This document shows, piece by piece, positions 1 to 6,297 of a stretch of 9,848 nt of DNA. Location: NCBI GenBank assembly GCA_014874425.1, contig JACWAG010000241.1, positions 1 through 9,848 of the forward strand, read 5' to 3'. How positions within the stretch are numbered: position 1 is the first letter of the stretch; every line of letters starts with the position of its first letter. The notes under the pieces are model-generated. The model searched no databases, had not been told where the DNA came from, and was given only the letters and a program-made list of their open reading frames with translations. Source of the stretch: Syntrophaceae bacterium (lineage in GTDB: Bacteria > Desulfobacterota > Desulfomonilia > Desulfomonilales > Desulfomonilaceae). A program made the translations under genes and the position numbers.

Positions 1-900
1 CCTCAGGGCTGTCCTGTACCCGGAGTGGTTACAGGAGGAACACCTACGGGGCCTATACCCGGCATGTTCGGCTTGTTTTCCCAGTCGGGCATGGGACTTG
101 GATCCTGCGGACAACTTTGTGGTCCTGAACCGTTTTTGCCCCATGTCGGGTGCAAGCAGTTTCAGGTAAGCGCTCAAGTTTGGTACCCAACGCTTAGCCG
201 CAGCGATGTCATCTGGGGAACCAATATGGCCGGTGGACCGGGAGGATTGAGTCCATTTTTCGGCACTCCAATAAGTTTGGTGGATGATCTCCAGGTAGAC
301 CGTAATCAATATTTCGGAGTCTATGAGGGTCGGTGTCAGATACGCTCTAATTGGGGCCTAAGGTTTACCTTCATGCCGATCAATTATCATGATAACTCCA
401 ACCCACCATATCCATTCTGGTTCGGAAATTGGCAGTTTGCTGGTGGTTTTGTTAATACACTTACGAAATGGGACCGGTATATATACCGCGCAGAGATGGT
501 CTATGACTGGTTTCATAAGTGTAACGCAGTATCAAGTTTGTTCGCTGGATACATGATGATTGACGATAATCTTACGATCAGCCAATACGCTTACCCTTTT
601 ACTCGCAGCCGATCGCAGCTTTTAGGGTTGTATACCGCAGGGGCCAGCATCGAAAGGATTATTCGAAACATAGGTTCCGCCACGGTCAGCATGGAAGCTA
701 GAGGCTCCGTACAATTCGACAACGATCATTTCGGCTGGGACGCCGTGGGCTTAGGTAGAATTTACATGCCTATGAACTGTGGCAGGTATGGTTACCTGGA
801 AGGTGGATACCGATGGTTCGTCCTCGAAACGAGCCAGCCCACAAATTATGACAAGACCACACTTGCAGGACCTACCGCAGGCATTGGCCTGATCTTCTAG
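1..900 (+). CDS. Probable outer-membrane beta-barrel protein, 3' part only
   Basis: The reading frame is open from base 1 to the TAG at 898-900. A GTG at 25 could start it, but I see no ribosome site before it and the eight codons upstream are open and Pro/Gly-rich like those that follow, so the gene most likely begins outside the window. The 299 visible residues begin with a Pro/Gly-rich stretch, then give many short alternating polar/aromatic segments rich in Tyr, Trp, Phe and Gly, such as FWFGNWQFAGGF and GYLEGGYRWFVL, separated by polar turns. The chain ends GIGLIF, and a terminal Phe is typical of proteins handled by the BAM outer-membrane assembly machinery. It has seven cysteines (window residues 4, 36, 40, 51 and three later), which is high for such a protein. 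No specific family is recognised. The next gene is on the opposite strand, with about 110 bases between them that show no clear terminator. Confidence 0.6.
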   Translation, partial: PQGCPVPGVVTGGTPTGPIPGMFGLFSQSGMGLGSCGQLCGPEPFLPHVGCKQFQVSAQVWYPTLSRSDVIWGTNMAGGPGGLSPFFGTPISLVDDLQVDRNQYFGVYEGRCQIRSNWGLRFTFMPINYHDNSNPPYPFWFGNWQFAGGFVNTLTKWDRYIYRAEMVYDWFHKCNAVSSLFAGYMMIDDNLTISQYAYPFTRSRSQLLGLYTAGASIERIIRNIGSATVSMEARGSVQFDNDHFGWDAVGLGRIYMPMNCGRYGYLEGGYRWFVLETSQPTNYDKTTLAGPTAGIGLIF

Positions 901-1008
901 GAACTATCGGTCCTGTGGAAGATTACGTGATTTCATAGATGTTTTGTTAAGGGTAATGGTTTGTTCGCGATGCAACGATACGACAGCGAGGAGTTACCGA
1001 GAGTTTCA

Positions 1009-1212
1009 TTAACCACCAAAAGATGGATGAATGAATTCAACTCGGTCCCCCTCGTTAATTAAACGGGATGAAAAGTCTCTTCTATGAACGAAGCGTCCAT
1101 TAAGCTCGACAATCACCGCAGGATCATCTTCCTGGATTTTCTCCAGAAGAGTCTGAATGGTAAGAGTCGCTACTTGGAAATCTTCGGGGAATCCATTTAA
1201 GATGAATTTCAC
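1009..1212 (-). CDS. ThiS/MoaD-family ubiquitin-like sulfur carrier protein
   Basis: The product has 67 residues, the usual ThiS size, and shows the beta-grasp pattern: an MKFILNG first strand, a TIQTLLEKI helix, VIVELNGRFVHR, then GDRVEFIHPSFGG with the terminal Gly-Gly that is adenylated and thiocarboxylated in this family. Known family members donate sulfur for thiamine (ThiS), molybdopterin (MoaD) or other sulfur-transfer reactions. Length and the VELNG...GDRVEF pattern favour ThiS-like over MoaD-like. The start is GTG at 1212. It has only a weak GAGA upstream but lies one base after the stop of a small candidate ORF, so it may depend on translational coupling. It follows the Mo hydroxylase large subunit on the same strand. 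No E1-type ThiF/MoeB enzyme, ThiG or MoaE is nearby, so the acceptor pathway is open. A role in serving the hydroxylase or its cofactor is inference only. Confidence 0.8.
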   Translation of the reverse strand: MKFILNGFPEDFQVATLTIQTLLEKIQEDDPAVIVELNGRFVHRRDFSSRLINEGDRVEFIHPSFGG

Positions 1213-1213
1213 G

Positions 1214-1384
1214 TTATCTCACATAATGGACACAGTTAGATCGATGTTTCGGCGAGTAGTTTTCAGGATTATCTGGGCCCCATAGTGGATTCTGAATGTC
1301 CTCCGGGTTTAGTTTAGTCACGCCGAAGAGTTGTAATCCCTTATTAACAGTCGGACCAACCCGTAAAACCGGTGAGAGAGGCAA
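1214..1384 (-). CDS. Candidate small protein (56 aa) coupled to the sulfur-carrier gene
   Basis: This open frame fills most of the gap between the Mo hydroxylase large-subunit gene and the ThiS-like gene. The TAA at 1216-1214 is followed by one base and then the GTG of the ThiS-like gene, the same one-base spacing seen between the 2Fe-2S and Mo subunit genes. From a TTG at 1384, preceded by GGGAAG six bases upstream, it encodes 56 residues. From a GTG at 1321 it encodes 35, beginning VTKLNPEDIQNPLWGPDN and ending NCVHYVR. The C-terminal half looks like real protein, with Asn/Pro/Glu/Asp and Trp, one Cys and two His. I recognise no family. The TTG would lie in the loop of the 1361-1410 hairpin. 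The frame is short enough to be open by chance, so confidence is limited. Confidence 0.4.
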   Translation of the reverse strand: MPLSPVLRVGPTVNKGLQLFGVTKLNPEDIQNPLWGPDNPENYSPKHRSNCVHYVR

Positions 1385-1416
1385 TAAAATCTTCCCAGCC
1401 GGTTTTACGGTTTTTT
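1361..1416 (+). terminator. 12-bp perfect hairpin with T-run on the + strand
   Basis: CCGTAAAACCGG at 1361-1372 pairs perfectly with CCGGTTTTACGG at 1399-1410 across a 26-base loop, and six T follow at 1411-1416. This fits a Rho-independent terminator for + strand transcription, although the loop is long and the nearest + gene ends about 460 bases upstream. On the - strand the same hairpin starts 18 bases after the Mo-subunit stop codon, but no T-run follows it there. In that direction it may instead act as a 3' stabiliser, a partial terminator or a control element for the downstream small ORF and sulfur-carrier gene. Confidence 0.5.
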
Positions 1417-1428
1417 AGTCTCGAAACT

Positions 1429-3783
1429 TCAAACACCTTCCTCTTTCTTTTTCAACGCCATAAACAACCTCTCAGACGTCACGGGCAGTTCGTTGACACG
1501 TACACCCGTCGCGTCGTAAATCGCGTTCAACATAGCAGGGATCGTCGGCATAATGGCGCCTTCACCGACTTCTTTTGCGCCGTAAGGACCGTTTGGCTCA
1601 TTTGATTCAACTATGATCGATTTAATTTTAGGCATGTCCAAAGCCGTTGGAATTTTGTATTCTCCGAGAGAGGGGTTGATGATCCTGCCTCTGGAGTCAA
1701 ACTTCACTTCCTCGAATAAACATTCACCGAGGCCCATGGACAGTGATCCCTGCATCTGTCCTTCAACTGACATTTTATTTATGGCCAGACCGCAATCATG
1801 AGCGTCCGTCATTCCATCAACAGTTATCTGTCCTGTTTCAAGGTCTACCGACACCTCGACTATTTGCGCTGAGCACCCATAAGCTGGAGACGTACCGACA
1901 GCGGCCCCTTTGTATGATCCACCCAGTTTTGGCGGTTTGTACTTGCCGGTCCCGACTATTGTGCCTGCTTTCAAATAAGCCAACCTGGCGGCTTCCCTGA
2001 ATGTTAGGTATTCCCCAGAAGGCGGGTCTGTCCAGCCCCTATGTTCTTTTATATAGCTGGTTCTCAACTTGTCAAAATTACCAGGGCCACCGTCGAATTT
2101 CACAATTCCATCGCCGAATGTTATCGAGGCCACAGGCACATCCAGTTCTTCCGAAAGATAAAGAGCTATCTTGCTTTTGATTTCCTCCGCGGCTTCCTTT
2201 GTCGCATGGCCTGTCATAAGGGTTTGTCTACTCGAGTAGGCTCCCAGATCTACGCTATAATCAGTGTCTCCGGAGTAAACCCGAACATTCTCAAGTTTTA
2301 TTCCCAATGTCTCTGCCGCAATCATCGCCATGGTTGTGTCCGATCCCTGACCAATCTCGGCGGACCCTGTCAGCACGTTGGCCATTCCACCGTCTTCACT
2401 CAATTTTATCACCACGGTAGAATGGTAAGTGTCAGATCGGTAAATTGGATAGCCAGCGCCTGACACAAAGAATCCGCAGGCCATTCCAATACCCTTTCCC
2501 CTAGGAAGCTTCCCCTTTTTGTTATTCCAGTCGGACCCACTTCTAATGGCTTCGATGCACTCTTTCATTCCGAGACTGGACATGTCGAGTTCATTTACAG
2601 TCATGTCACCTGTCGTCATGATGTTCTTCAAACGCATATCTACTGGGTCCATGCCGATTTTTTCAGCCGTCATATCAATAAGCTGCTCAAAACACGCCCT
2701 ATGGGCCACTCCGCCGTGTCCGCGTTGAGCGCCACATGCGGGTTTATTCGTGTAAACTCGATAACCGTCATATTTCATGGATTTCAGCTTGTAAGGGCCA
2801 CCGAGTAATGAACCGGAATAATATACAGTGGCTATGCCAAAACTTGTGTACGCTCCGCCATCAAGCACGGCCTTGTTTTTTAGCGCCACCATTGTTCCGT
2901 CTTTCATAACCCCGAGGGACATCTCAGCAAAAAACTGGTGTCTAGCGCGGCTATGGAGGAAAACCTGCTCCCTGGAATAAGACATTTTGACTGGGCGCCC
3001 GGTAATTTTTGAAAGAAGACCACAACTCATTTCCAGTGGTGTGGCTTCACACTTCGGTCCAAAACCTCCACCGACGTATGGCTTAACAACCCGAACGTTT
3101 CCCACAGGTATCTGTAATGTCATTGCTACAGTTCTCATTACATAATGAGGTACCTGAGTAGAAGTATATAAAGTCAATCGGCCGGTAGGTTCAAACACCG
3201 CGAGGCATGAATGAGGCTCAATGAAGGCGGCGTCCTGGCGCTTGTTAAGAAATGTGTGATCTACAACGAGATCACACGATTCAAGCGCCGCTTCCGTGTC
3301 ACCGAACTCCTGATGAACCTCCGCGTTCATATTACCCGGGAATTCATCATGAATTTGTGGCGCGCCCTCTTTCATTGCTTCAAACATGTCAAAGACAGCC
3401 GGTAATTCTTCATAATCCACTTTGATCAGGGAGAGGGCTTCCTGGGCGGTGTCCTGATTAAAGGCGGCCACGGCGGCGATCTCATCGCCAACATAGCGAA
3501 CCTTGTCATGCGCAAACAGGGTTTCATCATATCTTGCAGGGGACACGCCATATTTTATTAGGCCAGCTTCCTTGGACGTAACAACCGCCTTTACGCCCGG
3601 CAATTTCTTTGCTTTGGATGTGTCTATATGCAGGATCCGGGCGTGCGCGACGGGGCTCTGCAATATGGCGGCGTACAACATTCCCGGCATTTTGAAATCA
3701 TCGGCGTATTTGGCTTGGCCAGTAGCTTTCGCCGGTCCATCGACCCTCGGCGCTCTGGTGTTCAGAACTCGATAATCGCCCAT
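1429..3783 (-). CDS. Molybdenum hydroxylase large (Mo-cofactor) subunit, xanthine dehydrogenase/CoxL family
   Basis: The 784-residue product has the normal length for this family. Residues 10-55 give the entry motif RVDGPAKATGQAKYADDF...PGMLYAAILQSP...HARI of the a/b hammerhead domain. The Mo-binding domain follows, with GGGFGPK (238-244), a substrate-pocket loop QRGHGG (353-358), GSAEIGQGSD (473-482) and GAKEVGEGA (735-743); E741 matches the catalytic glutamate of xanthine dehydrogenase. The CO-dehydrogenase active-site loop AYRCSFR is absent, so it is not a CO dehydrogenase. The enzyme would hydroxylate, or reductively dehydroxylate, an organic substrate at Mo and exchange electrons with the 2Fe-2S and FAD subunits encoded upstream. 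ATG at 3783 is one base after the 2Fe-2S gene's TGA, with a strong AGGGAGGAG site inside that gene. The substrate is not predictable; aromatic or N-heterocyclic compounds are common for the family. No signal peptide is seen, so it is probably cytoplasmic. Confidence 0.93.
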   Translation of the reverse strand: MGDYRVLNTRAPRVDGPAKATGQAKYADDFKMPGMLYAAILQSPVAHARILHIDTSKAKKLPGVKAVVTSKEAGLIKYGVSPARYDETLFAHDKVRYVGDEIAAVAAFNQDTAQEALSLIKVDYEELPAVFDMFEAMKEGAPQIHDEFPGNMNAEVHQEFGDTEAALESCDLVVDHTFLNKRQDAAFIEPHSCLAVFEPTGRLTLYTSTQVPHYVMRTVAMTLQIPVGNVRVVKPYVGGGFGPKCEATPLEMSCGLLSKITGRPVKMSYSREQVFLHSRARHQFFAEMSLGVMKDGTMVALKNKAVLDGGAYTSFGIATVYYSGSLLGGPYKLKSMKYDGYRVYTNKPACGAQRGHGGVAHRACFEQLIDMTAEKIGMDPVDMRLKNIMTTGDMTVNELDMSSLGMKECIEAIRSGSDWNNKKGKLPRGKGIGMACGFFVSGAGYPIYRSDTYHSTVVIKLSEDGGMANVLTGSAEIGQGSDTTMAMIAAETLGIKLENVRVYSGDTDYSVDLGAYSSRQTLMTGHATKEAAEEIKSKIALYLSEELDVPVASITFGDGIVKFDGGPGNFDKLRTSYIKEHRGWTDPPSGEYLTFREAARLAYLKAGTIVGTGKYKPPKLGGSYKGAAVGTSPAYGCSAQIVEVSVDLETGQITVDGMTDAHDCGLAINKMSVEGQMQGSLSMGLGECLFEEVKFDSRGRIINPSLGEYKIPTALDMPKIKSIIVESNEPNGPYGAKEVGEGAIMPTIPAMLNAIYDATGVRVNELPVTSERLFMALKKKEEGV

Positions 3784-3784
3784 A

Positions 3785-4267
3785 TCACGACTCCTCCCTG
3801 ACTCTTATGACTTCCGCCGCTTCGCCTATGGCCTCAACTATTTTTTGATACCCAGTACATCTACAAAGGTTTCCAGAGATGGCCGTCCTTATTTCCAATT
3901 CAGTGGGGTTCGGTTTCTCATCCAGAAGCGCTTTGGCGGACAGGATCATACCCGGAGTACAAAATCCGCACTGGATCGCCCCCTTATCCACGAAAGCCTG
4001 TTGCAATGGATGCAATTTTCCGTTTTCAGCAAGGCCCTCAATGGTCAAGATCTCGCCGCCATCTGCCTGAACAGCCAGGACCAGGCAGGAATTGACAGCC
4101 TTCCCGTCAAGTATCACAGTGCATGCGCCACAATCTCCAAGGCCACAACCGTGTTTCGTCCCTGTCAAACCCAGGTCGTCCCTCAAAAACTGGACAAGGG
4201 TCTGATTGGTTGAAACCGCGGCCTCTACCGGTTCACCGTTTATCGTAAGTTGAATTGTTTTTTTCAT
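3785..4267 (-). CDS. Molybdenum hydroxylase small subunit with two [2Fe-2S] clusters (CoxS family)
   Basis: The 160-residue product has the usual length and carries both expected clusters. The N-terminal ferredoxin-like domain has C41, C46, C49 and C61 (GCGLGDCGACTV...SC). The C-terminal helical domain has C100, C103, C135 and C137 (QCGFCTPG...GNLCRCTGY). Q99, next to the second cluster, is the residue that contacts the pyranopterin in relatives. The protein relays electrons between the Mo site and FAD. ATG at 4267 has GGAG nine bases upstream; that GGAG sits in a perfect 12-bp palindrome, TTCTCCGGAGAA (4274-4285), which could mask the ribosome site, though this may be chance. About 100 bases separate it from the FAD-subunit gene, more than is usual inside such operons. 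It runs into the large-subunit gene with one base between stop and start. Confidence 0.95.
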   Translation of the reverse strand: MKKTIQLTINGEPVEAAVSTNQTLVQFLRDDLGLTGTKHGCGLGDCGACTVILDGKAVNSCLVLAVQADGGEILTIEGLAENGKLHPLQQAFVDKGAIQCGFCTPGMILSAKALLDEKPNPTELEIRTAISGNLCRCTGYQKIVEAIGEAAEVIRVREES

Positions 4268-4369
4268 ATTTCGTTCTCCGGAGAAACGAGATTCATTTTT
4301 GGTCGATACGTTAATTAGAACTCAATTTGCAGAAACAAAAATTATGTTGAGTTTTCCAGGTAACACCGG

Positions 4370-5257
4370 TTACGGCTTCCATGCCAGAGCGTTTTGATAC
4401 GCCTGATTCAGCGCCCTTGATGTCAGAGTTTCAATCATAAGGCATCTATATTCCATCGATCCCCTGTGGTCGGTTATCGGTTCGCACATGCCTACGCCTA
4501 TAGCGCCGGCCTCACGGAAAACCTCTGCAGATGGTTGTCTCCCTATAAGATAATCCTCTGCGGCGAAAGCCCTCACAGGGGTAGGCGCAACAGCGCCGAG
4601 AGCAATTTTTGCATCGACTATGAGTCCTTGTTGACCTTGCAGGGTTAGTAGAACCGCCACATTAACCATGGAGATTTCCAAGGTCTTTCTGGCCCCCAGC
4701 TTTATGTAGGCCCCGCCGCTCCATGGGGCGGGGGTTTCTACAAAGATGCTGACGAGCAACTCGTTGGGTTCTATCGTAGTATCTCCGGGACCTCGAAAAA
4801 ATTCACCGACCGAAATTTCTCGTTCAGTTGTCGCACTTTTCAATTTTAATGTAGCGTCCAAAACCATGCAGGCTGGAGGCAGGTCCGCCGCCGGTCTCCC
4901 GTTAACAAGATTTCCACCAATTGTGGCGCGATTTCGAACTACAGGCGCGCCCAATCTACCGGCCGCAAGCGCTATAGGGGTAAACCTGTCGAGAATCAGC
5001 TCATTTTTTGACAGCTCAGCGGCGGTCACAGCAGGCCCTATTGTGACACCGTGATTCTCTCTCCGAATTATCGCGTCAAATCCTGGGATTTTCCGCAATG
5101 ATATGAGTTGGCTCGGTTTTTCGACTTTTAGTTTCATCCGAACCAGGAGATCCGTTCCGCCTGCTATAATCCTGGCGTTGCCCCCCATTTCCGAGAGTAG
5201 ACGTAAGGCTTCTTCAAGCGTGGCGGGTTCATGATAATCAAATTTGGGCAGGAGCAT
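4370..5257 (-). CDS. Molybdenum hydroxylase medium (FAD-binding) subunit, CoxM family
   Basis: The 295-residue product is typical in length. FAD-binding motifs are IAGGTDLL (31-38) and TIGGNLVNGRPAADLPP (112-128), followed by FFRGPGDT (153-160) and the C-terminal domain with KLGARKTLEISMVNVA (186-201). It takes electrons from, or passes them to, the 2Fe-2S subunit. It lacks the roughly 40-residue cysteine insertion that carries a [4Fe-4S] cluster in 4-hydroxybenzoyl-CoA reductase beta subunits, which argues against that enzyme. ATG at 5257 has a strong GGGAGG site about 10 bases upstream. A weak promoter-like pair on the - strand, TTGAAC (5313-5308) and TTTTAT (5290-5285) with 17 bases between, lies just upstream, so this may be the first gene of its own transcript as well as a possible downstream gene of the Cys-rich gene. 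The stop lies in a small inverted repeat, GTAAC-ACCG-GTTAC (4360-4373), of doubtful meaning. Confidence 0.92.
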   Translation of the reverse strand: MLLPKFDYHEPATLEEALRLLSEMGGNARIIAGGTDLLVRMKLKVEKPSQLISLRKIPGFDAIIRRENHGVTIGPAVTAAELSKNELILDRFTPIALAAGRLGAPVVRNRATIGGNLVNGRPAADLPPACMVLDATLKLKSATTEREISVGEFFRGPGDTTIEPNELLVSIFVETPAPWSGGAYIKLGARKTLEISMVNVAVLLTLQGQQGLIVDAKIALGAVAPTPVRAFAAEDYLIGRQPSAEVFREAGAIGVGMCEPITDHRGSMEYRCLMIETLTSRALNQAYQNALAWKP

Positions 5258-5358
5258 GCTCTTTTCCTCCCATTAAAATAAGGAATAAAAGTTGTTAAAG
5301 ATCGAAAGTTCAAATCGTCCGGAGGGTACATTCAATCCGAACAACATGAGTCCCTAGT

Positions 5359-6096
5359 TTAAATACACCGCAAATCCGCAGATATACCGCGCCCTCTGTG
5401 AATTTTCACAGCGATACGACGATAACACGAACCTTCACAAAGAGCAGGACATTCCTGAAGAGAATGCTCGTAGTAACAAAATCCGGGACAACCCTGAAAG
5501 CCAGCAAGGCTTTTTGCGAAAGGAGGCTTTCTGACAAAACTGGAAACCGCTATATGTAAATGGCCCCCACAGTTGTGCTTGAAGACGTAAACTCCCTTTG
5601 AAAAATCATCAATACAGGCGCGATAAGCGATAAAAATAAGCGCTGGATCTCGAAGGCACTCACTGAGCCTGTTCCACTCGCGCGAACATCCTGAACAAGC
5701 CAGGTCGCGCTTAACAGCGCCACTTTGAGTTTCGCCCAATAAATCAGTTGAAGACGCTCGATTTTCATCTATTTCAGCTTCAATCCCAAATCGCCTGAGC
5801 TTCTTGATCAGGTCTTCCGATATCATCCTGGCGTGTTCTCTTCTAGCTGTCTGATCATCATGTATGGATTTTCCAAACGGTGGTATTCTAAAATAAATCC
5901 ATCTAATGTAACCGCCGAATGGGGTCCCGTCTGTAGGGCGATTGCAGGCCATGACGCCTTTAGAAATCTGAGTATCCACAGGGGAAACGATGTGGTATGA
6001 ATTTCCGTCAGGCGAAAAGCCGATCCAACTCTCGTTTCCTGTCCTGAAACTGAGAGTGGCTCTAAGAAGGTCACTAAGTTTTATCTTAAGCGTCAT
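5359..6096 (-). CDS. Cysteine-rich protein of unknown function
   Basis: The 245-residue product belongs to no family I can name with confidence. Residues 1-115 have few cysteines (one, C51) and form a mixed alpha/beta region with a basic helix (EHARMISEDLIKKLRRFG, 87-104). Residues 130-225 hold ten of the twelve cysteines in two groups: C134-x2-C137 with C147, C161 and C176 (CSGCSREWNRLSECL...HNCGGHL), and C203-x3-C207 with C216-x3-C220-x3-C224 (GCPGFCYY...ECPALCEGSC). The spacing suggests bound metal or an Fe-S cluster, which is inference. I recall similar CPG-C...CPA-C tails in hypothetical deltaproteobacterial proteins but cannot verify this. There is no signal peptide or membrane segment. 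ATG at 6096 has no clear Shine-Dalgarno site. The gene is divergent from the IclR regulator, sits behind a good promoter with a palindrome next to its start, and lies about 100 bases upstream of the FAD-subunit gene on the same strand, so it may lead the hydroxylase transcript. Confidence 0.75.
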   Translation of the reverse strand: MTLKIKLSDLLRATLSFRTGNESWIGFSPDGNSYHIVSPVDTQISKGVMACNRPTDGTPFGGYIRWIYFRIPPFGKSIHDDQTARREHARMISEDLIKKLRRFGIEAEIDENRASSTDLLGETQSGAVKRDLACSGCSREWNRLSECLRDPALIFIAYRACIDDFSKGVYVFKHNCGGHLHIAVSSFVRKPPFAKSLAGFQGCPGFCYYEHSLQECPALCEGSCYRRIAVKIHRGRGISADLRCI

Positions 6097-6108
6097 CGTT
6101 TTGGGATC

Positions 6109-6124
6109 GTTCTGTATTCAGAAC
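6109..6124. promoter_or_regulatory. Palindrome A, candidate IclR-family operator
   Basis: GTTCTG-TATT-CAGAAC is a perfect 6-bp inverted repeat with a 4-base spacer. It lies 12 bases before the ATG of the Cys-rich gene and just downstream of that gene's predicted -10 box, where a bound protein would block transcription. It shares the frame GTTC-N8-GAAC and a central AT with palindrome B. Paired half-sites of this size near a divergent promoter are typical for IclR-family regulators. Confidence 0.55.
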
Positions 6125-6135
6125 TATTTGGTAAT

Positions 6136-6165
6136 AAAATAGTCTCTAGCAACAGATAGTGTCAA
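6136..6165 (-). promoter_or_regulatory. Predicted sigma70-type promoter for the Cys-rich gene
   Basis: Read on the - strand, TTGACA (6165-6160) is a perfect -35 box, followed after 18 bases by TATTTT (6141-6136), a 4/6 match to the -10 consensus. Transcription would start near 6129, just before palindrome A. A second candidate, TTGTCA then TTTTAT, lies further upstream on the same strand. Confidence 0.5.
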
Positions 6166-6190
6166 GGTATAAAATGGCAAGATAATTCCG

Positions 6191-6219
6191 TTGACAATCC
6201 AGCCTCAAAACGGTAATGA
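6191..6219 (+). promoter_or_regulatory. Predicted promoter for the IclR-family gene
   Basis: TTGACA at 6191-6196 is a perfect -35 box on the + strand. The -10 box is weak: either GGTAAT at 6212-6217 (4/6, spacer 15) or TAATGA at 6214-6219 (2/6, spacer 17). A weak promoter would suit a regulator gene. The -35 boxes of this and the opposing promoter are back to back, 25 bases apart. Confidence 0.4.
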
Positions 6220-6230
6220 ATTCCAATATA

Positions 6231-6246
6231 GTTCATAATCATGAAC
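6231..6246. promoter_or_regulatory. Palindrome B, candidate IclR-family operator
   Basis: GTTCAT-AATC-ATGAAC is a perfect 6-bp inverted repeat with a 4-base spacer, 51 bases before the IclR gene start and just downstream of its predicted promoter. Its centre is 122 bases from that of palindrome A. The position suggests autoregulation. Confidence 0.55.
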
Positions 6247-6297
6247 ATGTAGTCTAAACGGAAACAGATTGCTTACCATCGAACATGGGACATTGGA

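Noticed and set aside
1372..2463. Several + strand open frames of 62-140 codons opposite the Mo large subunit
   Set aside because: They lie antisense to a gene with clear family motifs, and their translations have no coherent composition or motifs.
4265..4295. Ten-codon mini-ORF on the - strand (MNLVSPENEI) whose TGA overlaps the ATG of the 2Fe-2S subunit gene
   Set aside because: It has no ribosome site and is too short to judge; the 2Fe-2S gene already has its own GGAG site.
4319..4353. Inverted repeat AACTCAA / TTGAGTT between the FAD and 2Fe-2S subunit genes
   Set aside because: The seven-base arms are AT-rich with a 21-base loop and no T-run follows, so it is neither a convincing terminator nor an operator.
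1429..5257. Assignment of the hydroxylase as CO dehydrogenase or 4-hydroxybenzoyl-CoA reductase
   Set aside because: The AYRCSFR loop and the FAD-subunit [4Fe-4S] insertion that mark those enzymes are both absent.
5308..5338. GTTC and GAAC words upstream of the FAD-subunit gene as a third regulator site
   Set aside because: They are far more than eight bases apart and the inner positions do not pair, so they do not match palindromes A and B.
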